Below are positions 1 to 9,030 of a stretch of DNA of 39,116 nt, in pieces. Both the position numbers and the translations under genes were made by a program. The stretch spans positions 1 to 39,116 of the forward strand of contig KV424096.1 in the NCBI GenBank assembly GCA_001632435.1, written 5' to 3'. The DNA is from Calocera cornea HHB12733. Taxonomy: Eukaryota > Basidiomycota > Dacrymycetes > Dacrymycetales > Dacrymycetaceae. The notes under the pieces were generated by a model. The model did not search any database. It was not told where the DNA came from and was given only the letters and a program-made list of their open reading frames with translations. The stretch's first letter is position 1; each line of letters begins with the position of its first letter.

Positions 1-273
1 CCTGACGCCCTCTCAACATGCCGGAGCCGCATTCCCGGGCCCCACTGGGGCCACACCTATACACCCGAGCCTCGCCGGGACTCGGGCTCCTGCCTATGGT
101 AATTTTCTGTCATTCTCCGTCCCCTTCGTTCTCTATCTTCTTCCTTCCCTGCGGCCACCTTCCTAGTGCTGTATCTAGACGTCTCTTGCAATATAGAACG
201 GTCTTAACAGTATCCTGCGGTGCTCCCCCCTGAAGAAGGTCAACTAGTGAGGGCATTATCCAAGGCCCTTTCA

Positions 274-564
274 ATATACCCAACAGATCTGCATGGATCA
301 GGCCATGGAGCATCTCATGGGACACATCATGGGGCACATCATGGGGCAGGCCATAGGTCACTATGAGTCAAGTGCAGATGTGCATGTCTGAGTCATAGTC
401 AGTCATGCTGAGTTGTGGTAAGTGGCCATGCTCATGGCTGCGCAGTTGTCTGGGCTACACTCTGGGCCATAGGCCTGGACCCTGAAGGTTGGGCTCCATG
501 CTGAGAAGCACTCCTAAGGCAAATAGGAAGCAAATAAAGTAGGAAATGAAGTGTCCCCTGACAA
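274..564. repeat. Degenerate direct repeat, copy 1 (LTR-like)
   Basis: This stretch recurs in the same orientation at 1565-1845 with many point differences and small indels. Shared landmarks in order are ATATACCC, CAGATCTGCATGG, GGGACACATCATGGGG, GAGTCATAGTCAGTCATGC, GGGCCATAGGCCTGGA and a terminal GTGTCCCCTGACAA. The size (about 290 bp) and spacing (about 1 kb between copies) would suit LTRs of a heavily deleted retroelement, but no gag or pol coding is visible between them, so the element class is not established. Confidence 0.6.
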
Positions 565-640
565 TGCCCTATTAGCCTACATTGCCCTGCATGCAAGCAG
601 TGAACTCTGTAGGTTCATAAAAAAAATCAAGTCATTTGCA
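562..640. repeat. Short inverted repeat, left copy (partner near 1885-1965)
   Basis: The segment containing GCATGCAAGCAGTGAACTCT is found in reverse complement around 1885-1965 (GCATGCAAGGAGTGAACTCT when read on the minus strand), with flanking similarity including AAGTCATTT. The two copies lie just outside the two direct repeats, so the region is a nested or rearranged repeat rather than a simple element. Confidence 0.5.
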
Positions 641-1564
641 TAGTACTTTCAGCATGGCAATGGTATGGGAGGTTCCAACCAATACTATCAGGGAACACTG
701 ATTTTGCCCCGACTTCGGATAGATCGGCACCAGATTAGGTAAGGCTAAGCAAGGCTGTGACCCTTTGGCTGTGCAGGGCAGTACTTAGCAGTGTTCGGAT
801 GAGTAATGCTGTAGTTGGCAGTGCTATAGGCAGTGTCGGGTCACGTTCGGTGGATTGGGAGAAGCTGAGGCTATGTTCACTCTTTTGGTATATAACCTTT
901 GGTACTTTTGGTAGCTTCTCCTTAGATCTGATCTCTGAGGAATCTCCATAGTCTTGTGAGAAAGCCTGGTCATCACATCGGTCCTCCCGCTCCAAATTTC
1001 CGAACTCTCTCCAAACTCTGCTTGCTTCATCCAAATTACCTTCAACATCCCATGTATCTCCTAGTTGGACTTATGAAGGGTATGATTGGTTAGTTATTGG
1101 ATACTGTCAGCCACAACCTCCTCCGAATCCCTCGTCTTTGGTCTCTTTGACCCAGTCGGGTTTAGTCGGCAGCCTTGCTAGACTGTGTGCCCTCACAAAT
1201 ACATACATTGTTATCTCACCTTCAAGAAGATGGAGCATGGCTGTGGGACCACAACTTCTTTCTCAAGTGTGATGCCACAGAAAATCATAGCTCTACTTTT
1301 GACTGTTCTACTAAATGACCTCAAAAAATGTGCCAATTCATGATATCAGTTGTAGAAATGTGAGGGCACACGGTAACCCTACAAGGCCGCCAAGAGTAGA
1401 CAGAGATTGGAGTCAATGGTAGAGCGATAGAGTAGGTCGGGTGGGCAAGGATAGAGTGGAGAATCGGATAGATGAGGTGACTATAGAGACTACAGAGTAC
1501 GGGTGTACAGTGGAGAGTCCTCAGAGACCAGATCTGAGGAGCCAGGGGGCCTAAAGCCCACATA
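641..1564. other. No gene seen
   Basis: Between the direct repeats there are only short reading frames without recognisable motifs. I see no transposase, gag or pol signature. Confidence 0.5.
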
Positions 1565-1845
1565 TATATACCCTACAGATCTGCATGGGTCAGGCCATGG
1601 AGCGTCTCATGGGACACATCATGGGGTGTATCATGGGTCACTATGAGTCAAGTGTGGCTGCGCGTGTGTGAGTCATAGTCAGTCATGCTGAGTCGTGGTG
1701 AGTGGCCAGACTCATGGCTGCACAGTTGTCCGGGCCACACTCTGGGCCATAGGCCTGGATTCTGAAGGCCGGATTCCATGCTGGGAAGTGCTTCTGAAGC
1801 GAGTAAGGGCCGAATAAAGTAGGAAAATAGAGTGTCCCCTGACAA
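1565..1845. repeat. Degenerate direct repeat, copy 2 (LTR-like)
   Basis: Second copy of the repeat at 274-564, same orientation, ending in the same GTGTCCCCTGACAA word. The copies are clearly related but far from identical, so any insertion is old. Confidence 0.6.
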
Positions 1846-1965
1846 GAAAATAGCTGATTGCCAAAAAGACTACATACATAAATGACTTAAAATTGTTTAC
1901 AAAGCTACAGAGTTCACTCCTTGCATGCGGGGCATTGTAGACTGATGGGGCATCCTAGACAATTT

Positions 1966-2476
1966 TTGATACCACTGGGGCATCCAAGACATTACCTCCT
2001 TTTTAAGTCCTAAGCCCACCTCATTTCTTGACAGAGGTGAAGAACCCTGGAGCTGCAGTCTTTAAGCTAAATCAGAAGTACTTTCCCCTCTCTAAGGAAG
2101 CTGATTTTCAGAGCCCTGCACAGTACTGGAATAACTTGTCCACTATTTTATTCAGCAAGTGTGGTGATATGGGTGAGCAATAAAACAATAATAATGCTTT
2201 GAAATGAATGCTCATTTTGCACAAGTCTACAACATATATGAGTTCCAGGGTGCTGGACCTGAAAAACAAGTCCTTAAATGGGCAGGGGTATCTTTGTGGC
2301 ACAACAAACAAATTGCCCAAAAAGTCTACTACAGTAAACCTGGGGTGCTACTCTAGGAAATTACCTTGCTTGACCATGGTAATGTTAATTCCGGGGACCT
2401 ACTGTATGTAGGAATTCGCTCCTGAGCCTCTTGCCTTTGCGAAGAGCTTCGGCACGTCTGCAGACCATAGCGAGCC
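1966..2476. other. No gene seen
   Basis: AT-rich, repeat-like sequence leading up to the first sulfotransferase duplication unit. The short reading frames on both strands show no domain I recognise. Confidence 0.5.
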
Positions 2477-2776
2477 AATTACCAATAAGAATGCTGTAAG
2501 TGGACCCTGAGGGAATACAAATACATCTGGGCGCTGCGGGAGGTCGACGATCCCAGCCCGCCGGTGCGCCGCGGTTACTTTGAGTTTTCCTCCGGCTAAT
2601 CCCGTCCCGGTCAGAGCGCGCAACCGAAGCGTCACGGACGCCGGGGGGATTTCACGTTACAAAGTCCCCAGGCGAGGAGGCTCTGCTACGCATGACAAAA
2701 GTAATTGCCGCGCGGGTACACCAACGATGACATGACCCGGCCAGAAGTGGATGGAAACACAGCCCTGCACACTACA

Positions 2777-2783
2777 TATAAAG
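2777..2783 (+). promoter_or_regulatory. TATA box of first sulfotransferase-like gene
   Basis: TATAAAG lies 122 bp before the chosen ATG at 2905 and is preserved at the equivalent place (4776-4782) in the tandem copy. Confidence 0.55.
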
Positions 2784-2904
2784 ACCACGAGGGCGGCGTT
2801 CAAGCACTGGCTGTCCCAGCCCCGTGAATTGCCCATCGTAGCCGCGCGACGCTCGCCACAGTTTTGTCCGGCCCACACCTGGTTACTTGCTTGCACTACT
2901 TTGG

Positions 2905-3826
2905 ATGGGCAAGTATTTCAACTGGCCATTTGAAGAGTTCCTCTTGCAGAGCGATAAACCGGATGCCTCCGTGATCGAGCTGCAAGTTCTCGGTGCCGGA
3001 CTTCCGAGGACGGGAACCGCCTCCTTGTGCGTGCGGTATGATCCTTATCACAAGAAATGTCCTCAATCGTCGTTCAGGCATGCAGCGCTCACCATCCTTG
3101 GCTTTGGACCTTGTCACCATGGCTCGACATTGATGTGCACCCCAAACCGGTCTCTCCAGTATCTTCATACCTTGGGAAGTATGTGATGTTCTCTTTCAAA
3201 GTGGAGCTGCGTGCTTAACGTAATTAGAGCCAAGCGCTGCCTACCGCACTCTGATGCGTGGATATCGGTCGACGGTCGACATCCCGAACTGCTATCTCGT
3301 CCCCGAGCTATTGTCGGCATTCCCCAAGGCAAAGGTCGTATTGTCCCTGCGCGACTCCTCCGATGTGTGGTGGAAATCGGTCAAAGGTTCAATTGGCCGC
3401 ACGAACACCTTGTCATACCTCGTCGTCACCCTGCCCCTTGGCTCCCTGCGCCATTTAATAATGATGTTGAAACTAGGGAAATATCGATTGATCCCGCTTT
3501 TTGGACGCATGCGGCTCAGTCGAGCAGTATACGACCGACATAACGACTGGGTGCGGAGTATTGTCCCACCTGAGATACTACTGGAGTTCAACGTCAAAGA
3601 GGGATGGGCACCTTTGTGCAAGTTCTTGGAGGTCCCAGTACCGGACATTCCATTTCCCCACACCAACGACACTGCGGCAACCAACACGCACATCACGAAG
3701 GCGATGACTTTTGGGCTGGCGTTATGGGTGGCGATCTTTATTTGCGTTGGAGGCATATGGTATTGGTCCAAAGTCGGAGGTTGGGAATGGGCACTTCGGA
3801 TGGTTAGAGAAGGCATACTGCTATGA
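2905..3826 (+). CDS. Sulfotransferase-like P-loop protein 1 (Sulfotransfer_4 type)
   Basis: Three exons, 2905-3026, 3078-3178 and 3228-3826, give a 273-residue protein. The introns (51 and 49 nt) begin GTGCGT and GTATGT and end CAG and TAG, and splice Leu and Lys codons. Visible motifs: the PAPS-loop-like VLGAGLPRTGTASL (about 28-41), GFGPCHH (49-55), the second phosphate-binding element LSLRDSSDVWWKS (113-125), LLEFNVKEGWAPLC (about 192-205) and VPVPDIPFP. A hydrophobic segment near 235-255 (GLALWVAIFICVGGIWYW) predicts a C-terminal membrane anchor. The family is widespread in basidiomycetes, usually annotated as P-loop NTPase or sulfotransferase; substrates are unknown, so sulfonation is inferred. 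The start was chosen because MGKYF is conserved in the tandem copy. Residue 56 is Gly where other copies have HHM. Confidence 0.85.
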
Positions 3827-3890
3827 GCGGGGCATGTGATACCGAAAGGAAGCATGACTGGAATTCTCAGTTCGGCAGAAGTATCTTCGA

Positions 3891-4232
3891 GTGAAGACCC
3901 TTTTCGACAGTGTGAAGGTATGGCGGAAGTCGGTCAAGGGGGACAATCCGGCATGTGATGCCATTTGGGAAGCTCGTCACCCCTGTCCCGCCGTGACGAC
4001 ATGGCTGGCAAGTCGTTCGGCCTGGCAGGAGACATTTGCTGCATACACACAAGCTCGGGCCCGCCACAGGTTTGCACCAGACACTGAACAGCATGATCCG
4101 GGGGCCGGTTTCCATTCGAAGAGGTTGCTGCGGTCCAACGTCAAACAACTTCTTGGGCGATCGACAGTGAGACACGTGAGGTCTCCTTCCCGGAAGCAAA
4201 ATAGTTTACTAGACCGCGCGGGCTCTAGATAA
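3891..4232 (+). pseudogene. Possible decayed sulfotransferase-like fragment
   Basis: An open frame between the two tandem units contains SVKVWRKSVKG and, about 65 residues later, RLLRSNVK. In the intact neighbours the corresponding elements are SSDVWWKSVKG and LLEFNVKEG with nearly the same spacing. No P-loop or other exons are found in place and the middle is not alignable by eye. It could be an old sulfotransferase remnant, or a chance resemblance helped by local duplication. Confidence 0.3.
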
Positions 4233-4775
4233 GCATCCGTGGTAACTGAATGGGAGGAGATTACGAAGCATAGACTGAATGCAAAACTCGACTGCCGCGT
4301 CCGCGGGACCATAGCCACCCACTACTGTATGGATTAGGGGCGAGTGGCCCATCTTGTCTGAGGTCGACAATGCACTTAAACAAGTGGATAGCTGAGGTAA
4401 GGGATGTGGATGCGGCATTACCTATTTCCAATTCATAAAGTCTCAGTCTAGAACAGAATGGAGCAAAATTGGGCTGTCTAAGAGAAGATGGATCCCTAGA
4501 AGGAATGCCGTAAGTGGACCCTGAGGCTGGGCGCATCGGAGGCCGATGATCCCAGCCCGCTCGTGCGGCGCAGTTACTCTTCCCTCGGCTACTCTCCCGT
4601 CCCGATCCGAGTCCACAACGGAGCGGTACGCGCGCCGGGAGGTTCCACGTTTCCCAGTCCCAATTTGCGCGCCATGCGAGGCTCTCTCACGCAGACAAAA
4701 GCAAATTATCGCGCTGGTACAGTATAGGGCATGAGCCGGTCAGAAGTGGACGGAAACACAGCCCTATACTGGACG

Positions 4776-4782
4776 TATAAAG
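4776..4782 (+). promoter_or_regulatory. TATA box of second sulfotransferase-like gene
   Basis: TATAAAG followed by ACCGCGG, matching the first copy. It is 174 bp upstream of the chosen ATG at 4956; the extra distance comes from an insertion in the 5' leader. Confidence 0.55.
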
Positions 4783-4955
4783 ACCGCGGGGGCGGCTTTC
4801 AAGCTTAGTGCGTCCCAACACCGTAGGAGTTGTCTGCTGCAACGGCTGAAGCCGTACATCTGAGCAGACCTCTGTGCGCCCCATTTCCTAGTGACTCGGC
4901 CCCACGCTCCTATTTTGTCCGGCTCACAGCAGGCTACTTGCTCGCGCTGCTCTCG

Positions 4956-5840
4956 ATGGGCAAGTATTTCACCTGGCCGTTTGAAGAGTTCCTCCTGGAG
5001 AGCGACAAGCCGGATGCCTCCATGAGCGAGCTCCAGGTCATCGGTGCCGGACTTCCGAGGACGGGAACCGCTTCCTTGTGCGTGCGACATGATTTTATCG
5101 CAAGAATTGACCTCAATTGTCGTTCAGGCATGCAGCGCTCACCATTCTTGGTTTTGGGCCTTGTCACCATGGCTCGACATTGCTGCGCACCCCAAATCGA
5201 TCTCTCCAGTATATTCATACCTTGGGAAGTATGTGATGTTCTCCTTCAAAGCCGGGCTGCGGGCTGAGCATAATTAGAGCCAACTGCTGCCTACCGAACT
5301 CTGATGCATGGCTACCGGTCGACGGTCGACATGCCGAACTGCTATCTTGTCCCCGAGCTATTGTCGGCATTCCCCGAGGCAAAGGTCGTATTGTCCCTGC
5401 GCGACTCTTCCGATGTGTGGTGGAAATCATTCGAAAGCTCAATTGGTCGCATGGAAACGTTCTCATATCTCCTCGTCACCCTTCCCTTTGGCTCCCTGCG
5501 CCATTTGATAATGATGTTGAAACTCGGGAAATATCGAATGTTCCGGCTTTTTGGGCGCATGCGGCTCGATCGAGCAGCGTACGACCGGCACAACGCCTGG
5601 GTGCGGAGTATTGTCCCACCTGGGAAACTACTGGAGTTCAACGTCAAAGAGGGATGGGCGCCTTTGTGCAAGTTCTTGGAGGTCCCGGTCCCGGACATTC
5701 CATTTCCTCACGCCAACGACACTGCGGCTACCAACCCACACATCAAGAAGGCGATAGTTATTGGGCTGGTATCGTGGATGGCAATCTTCATCTGCCTTGG
5801 AGGCATATGGTATTGGTCCAGAGTCGGAGGTTGGGAATGA
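4956..5840 (+). CDS. Sulfotransferase-like P-loop protein 2 (tandem copy)
   Basis: Exons 4956-5077, 5128-5228 and 5278-5840 encode 261 residues. Exon 1 and exon 2 lengths (122 and 101 nt) and both splice phases equal those of the gene at 2905. Motifs are retained: GAGLPRTGTASL P-loop, GFGPCHH, LSLRDSSDVWWKS, LLEFNVKEGWAPLC, VPVPDIPFP and a C-terminal hydrophobic helix (VSWMAIFICLGGIWYW). A GGG-to-TGA difference after GWE ends the protein 12 residues earlier than its neighbour, trimming only the tail after the membrane segment. An in-frame upstream extension exists but lacks a conserved ATG, so MGKYF is the better start. Catalytic function is inferred from family motifs. Confidence 0.85.
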
Positions 5841-5962
5841 GCGCTTCGGATGGTTAGAGAGGGCATATTGCTAAGGAGCATGAGACACCAGAGGGAAGCA
5901 TGATTAGAGTTCTCGGTTCCGCATAATTACATAGCTCCGACTCGGGACCCTTTTCAGTAGTC

Positions 5963-6350
5963 GCGCGTGTCCAAAGTCAGCAGCCGATCCGCCTCCGGTC
6001 TCACATACACGTCTTAGCATTCCTCCCGCCGCCTGGTATGGGATAAACGCCGACCATGTCTTCACGGCCAATGCTTCGTCAATGCCATCTAGTTTGAGCG
6101 CTCAGATCGGAACTTGCCAAAACCGCACGGCAAGTACAGAGCAGCCGTCGGCGGCAATCCCTCGAGCGCCTCGGTCGGCGGATCAGCGGACCGCAACATG
6201 ATGCAGAGCGTCCGCAGCCGCTCGCCGTAATGAGTATCCGCGACACACCACATCGCCTTCCGCAACGACAACACCCGTCCAAGTTCCTGCTCAAAGTACC
6301 TTGCTCGCAACATAGGGGAATCCACCATAATGAGCGCTTATTGCCCCGCA
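5963..6350. other. No confident gene; possible minus-strand coding remnant
   Basis: On the minus strand 6089-6328 reads as an open frame including YGERLRTLCIMLRSADPP, and a second frame immediately downstream (down to about 5960) reads AVKTWSAFIPYQAAGGM. The two are in different frames with a stop between them, which would fit a decayed gene. I do not recognise the protein. Confidence 0.25.
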
Positions 6351-6351
6351 C

Positions 6352-6358
6352 TATATAT
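6352..6358 (+). promoter_or_regulatory. Possible TATA box of third sulfotransferase-like gene
   Basis: TATATAT about 75 bp before the ATG at 6431. Confidence 0.4.
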
Positions 6359-6430
6359 TCAGCATGCTGGGTCACCGGGCCTTCGCATCGACCACGACAC
6401 CGGCTTCTCAGCGCTTCGAATCATACCAAA

Positions 6431-7141
6431 ATGGGCTTCCTCAACAACTGCTCGCTTTCGTCGCCCTCTATCACCACTATGTCTAATAACATCATCAGCG
6501 AGATACACCTCATCGGTGCTGGGCTACCGGAAACAGGCGAGTCTGCACTGTAAGCCCAGACCTGCACGTTTTAAATTCCGAACCAACGAGTTTTCTTCAG
6601 GCAAGCAGCATTGACGATACTCGGCTTTGAAATCTACATAAGCCCAACAAGACGGAGCAACACATCGCGAAGCCTTTTGCCTCCTCTGAATAGCAGACAT
6701 GTCGATTATCGTGAAACGCTGCGAGGCGGCCAGTGCATGGTCGGCGGATCCACCTGCCTGCTGGTGCCCGAACTCTGCGCCGCATTCCCAGAAGCCAAGG
6801 TCATTCTCACGGTATCCGGATCGCCTGAGGCATGGTGGAAGGCAAGCAGCCCACCGCACGAGCCCGTTTCCTGCATTCTGGGCACGCCGTTTTTGAGCTT
6901 CTGGTCTACCCGCTCGACACACAAAAGCGGCGCCCGTGCGATGTTGCAGACGGACGTGGTTCCTGCACTCGGCATGCCCACCGATTCAAGTTGGTTCAAT
7001 AAACATCGTAGATGGGTACGTGGCGTAGTCCCAAAGGACCGTCTGCTCGAGTTCAATATCAAGGAGGGATGGGAGCCGCTCTGCCGTTTCCTGGGTGTGC
7101 CGGTACCGGATGTGCCGTTCCCCAGGGTCCACGACGTCTGA
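6431..7141 (+). CDS. Sulfotransferase-like protein 3, short and degenerate
   Basis: Two exons, 6431-6549 and 6601-7141, joined by a 51-nt GTAAGC...CAG intron at the same position and phase as intron 1 of the paralogues, give 219 residues. The C-terminal half is well conserved (LVPELCAAFPEAKVILT, PEAWWKASS, RLLEFNIKEGWEPLC, VPVPDVPFP). Three things suggest loss of function: the P-loop reads GAGLPETGESAL, with Glu replacing the conserved Arg and the TGT core altered; the GFGPCHH block and the second intron are gone; and a stop right after VPFPRVHDV removes the C-terminal membrane helix. The RD of the second phosphate-binding element is also changed (TVSGSPEAWW). It is open end to end, so it may be a diverged gene rather than a dead one. 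Confidence 0.6.
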
Positions 7142-7805
7142 GATGAAACGAGAGCTATATTGCCAGACTGCGGTGCAATGCCTAAAGATACTTTTTTGAG
7201 TAATGTGATATATGCTTGCTGCAATTTTGACACAATGTGTGCCACCCGGAGGAGTGATCACCGAGCGAGTACCTCCCAGGTCCTGACCCTCTATGCGTGT
7301 CAGCGATCCCTAGTCTTGTTTCTGTTCTCCACGCCAATACATTGGGGAGTTTTACTGCAACCAGCGCCAGTCGCCGTGTGCCCCGCAGCCTGAAGGCTAC
7401 CGCAGCGTTGAGGAGGGAGACACCACTTACGTTGAAAGGGGTGGATGACCTAAGCCAATAAAACGCGAGAAGTGATTCAGGGACGCCCTGCTTACATACA
7501 TTGGTGAGAGTCACCCTCCATTCGGGAAGCAAATAGATTGAATGTACCGGCCGGCTGTGCTGCCGAAGCACTGCATCCTCACAACATCCGCGTGCCAAGT
7601 CGAAGTCCACAATACAGCATGTCCGATCAGCAACGATGGCTATTGAATGAGTGATGGGAAAAGTCTCATCATACGCGGGGCTGGAGTTTGGCCCAGACTG
7701 ACAACCTGTCAGGCAACTCGGGCAGTAACGAAACACTACAGTGCATTCGTAATGGCACCGTTCTCCGATCACTCACCGCCGGTCCATTTGGTGATGGCAG
7801 CCCAA

Positions 7806-7813
7806 CATAAAAG
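7806..7813 (+). promoter_or_regulatory. Possible TATA-like element, fourth sulfotransferase-like gene
   Basis: CATAAAAG about 58 bp upstream of the ATG at 7871. Confidence 0.3.
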
Positions 7814-7870
7814 CTACAGGCCAACTACTCAAATCCCAAATCTTTTTCGGAGCACCTCTAGACCGCAGAC

Positions 7871-8790
7871 ATGGCGCCCTTTACCAACAACACTCTTGTG
7901 CAGTACGATGCGAAGGCGTCGAACGATGTCACCGAGCTCGAGGTCATCGGAGCAGGACTATGCAGGTCTGGCACGTCCTCGCTGTGAGTTGCGCCCACTA
8001 TCCGCCCACGAGACTTGCAGACGCTGACGTGGACGCACAGGCAAGCGGCTCTGACCATTCTTGGGTTCGGACCGTGCCATCACATGGCATCACTCTTCGA
8101 AGCTCCAGAGCGTAGTATTGCCTTCCTAGCTGCCCTGAAAGGTGCGTTCAGTCCTGTTCTTGCTTCTTCCTCCCAGTGCTGATTCAGTCTACAGGCAAGC
8201 CAACCGACTTCCGCGCGCTGATGGCTGGATTCCGAGCGACGGTTGACGAACCCACCTGCGACTTCGTCGCAGAGTTGCGAGCCGCTTTCCCCAAGGCCAA
8301 GGTGGTCCTGAGTTTACGCGACAGCCCGGAAGTGTGGTGGCATTCCTGCAGCACGACGGTCTACCGGATGTATTACACCTCGTACCAGATCCTGGTCTTC
8401 CCCATTCCGTTCCTCCGCTACCAGTATCAAGTTGTCAACGCCATTGTTGACCTCAAATGGTTCGGGAGACACGGGTTCCGCGATGGGCCGGGGGTGTACG
8501 TTCAACAACGCAAGTACATTCGCAGCATCGTGCCCAAGGAACAGCTGCTCGAGTTCAATGTCAAGGAAGGATGGGAGCCGCTCTGCAAGTTCCTGGGCGT
8601 GCCTGTGCCAGACGTGCCGTTCCCGAGGACGAACGACACGGCGATGATCAACGCCAATATCCGGATGGCGAAACTGATGGGCCTTGCTGCTTGGACGGGT
8701 ATCTTTGCTGTCCTGGGCGGGACATACTATTGGACCGTTCAGCAAGAGGGATGGAGAACGATTGCAAACCTCTTGCCCAAGTTCTTCTAG
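7871..8790 (+). CDS. Sulfotransferase-like P-loop protein 4
   Basis: Exons 7871-7983, 8041-8141 and 8195-8790 encode 269 residues. Introns are 57 nt (GTGAGT...CAG) and 53 nt (GTGCGT...CAG), in the same codon phases as the other family members. Motifs: P-loop VIGAGLCRSGTSSL (25-38), GFGPCHHM, VVLSLRDSPEVWW, LLEFNVKEGWEPLC, VPVPDVPFP and a C-terminal hydrophobic helix (GLAAWTGIFAVLGGTYYW). The P-loop has Cys-Arg-Ser in place of Pro-Arg-Thr. The exon 3 product differs from the inverted copy at 24496-25409 at only six of 189 residues. Probable membrane-anchored PAPS-dependent transferase by family; the substrate cannot be told from sequence. Confidence 0.88.
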
Positions 8791-9030
8791 ACTTGTTCCG
8801 TCACGGTTGTAGTGCATTCCCTAATTTGATATTGGACCGAGTTTTCTCCGCTACTCTTCGTCTGTAACCCTGCTCAGTCGCCGGTCGGCTCATCCGGTGT
8901 AACACAGAAGCCGCGTCCCACATCTAACTCAAATGAAGGGCACAAAAAGTAGACAAAGCAGAGAGAGAGAGAAAGGTAAAAAGCGCTTTAATCGCACATG
9001 TCCACCAGGTATCGTAGATAAGTCACATCA

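Larger units (their letters stand above)
2480..3915 (+). repeat. Tandem segmental duplication, unit 1
   Basis: This unit carries a promoter region, a sulfotransferase-like gene and its 3' flank. It aligns with 4502-5962, starting at GTAAGTGGACCCTGAGG and ending near GACCCTTTTC. The similarity covers the 5' flank with its TATA box, all three exons, both introns and roughly 80 bp downstream, so whole genes with regulatory DNA were copied. Confidence 0.85.
4502..5962 (+). repeat. Tandem segmental duplication, unit 2
   Basis: Second copy of the unit at 2480-3915. It has the same promoter layout, intron positions and downstream flank, with enough scattered substitutions to show it is not a very recent copy. 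Confidence 0.85.
7390..9030 (+). repeat. Inverted segmental duplication, left arm
   Basis: This arm contains a sulfotransferase-like gene and 5' and 3' flanks. Its reverse complement matches 24260-25930. Flank matches include the upstream CGGCCGGCTGTGCTGCCG, GCACTGCATCCTCACAACAT and TCATTCAATAGC words (some read in the other orientation) and, downstream, CAATCGCACATG near 8990. The gene body is nearly identical; flanks are more diverged and carry indels. Outer limits are approximate. Confidence 0.8.
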
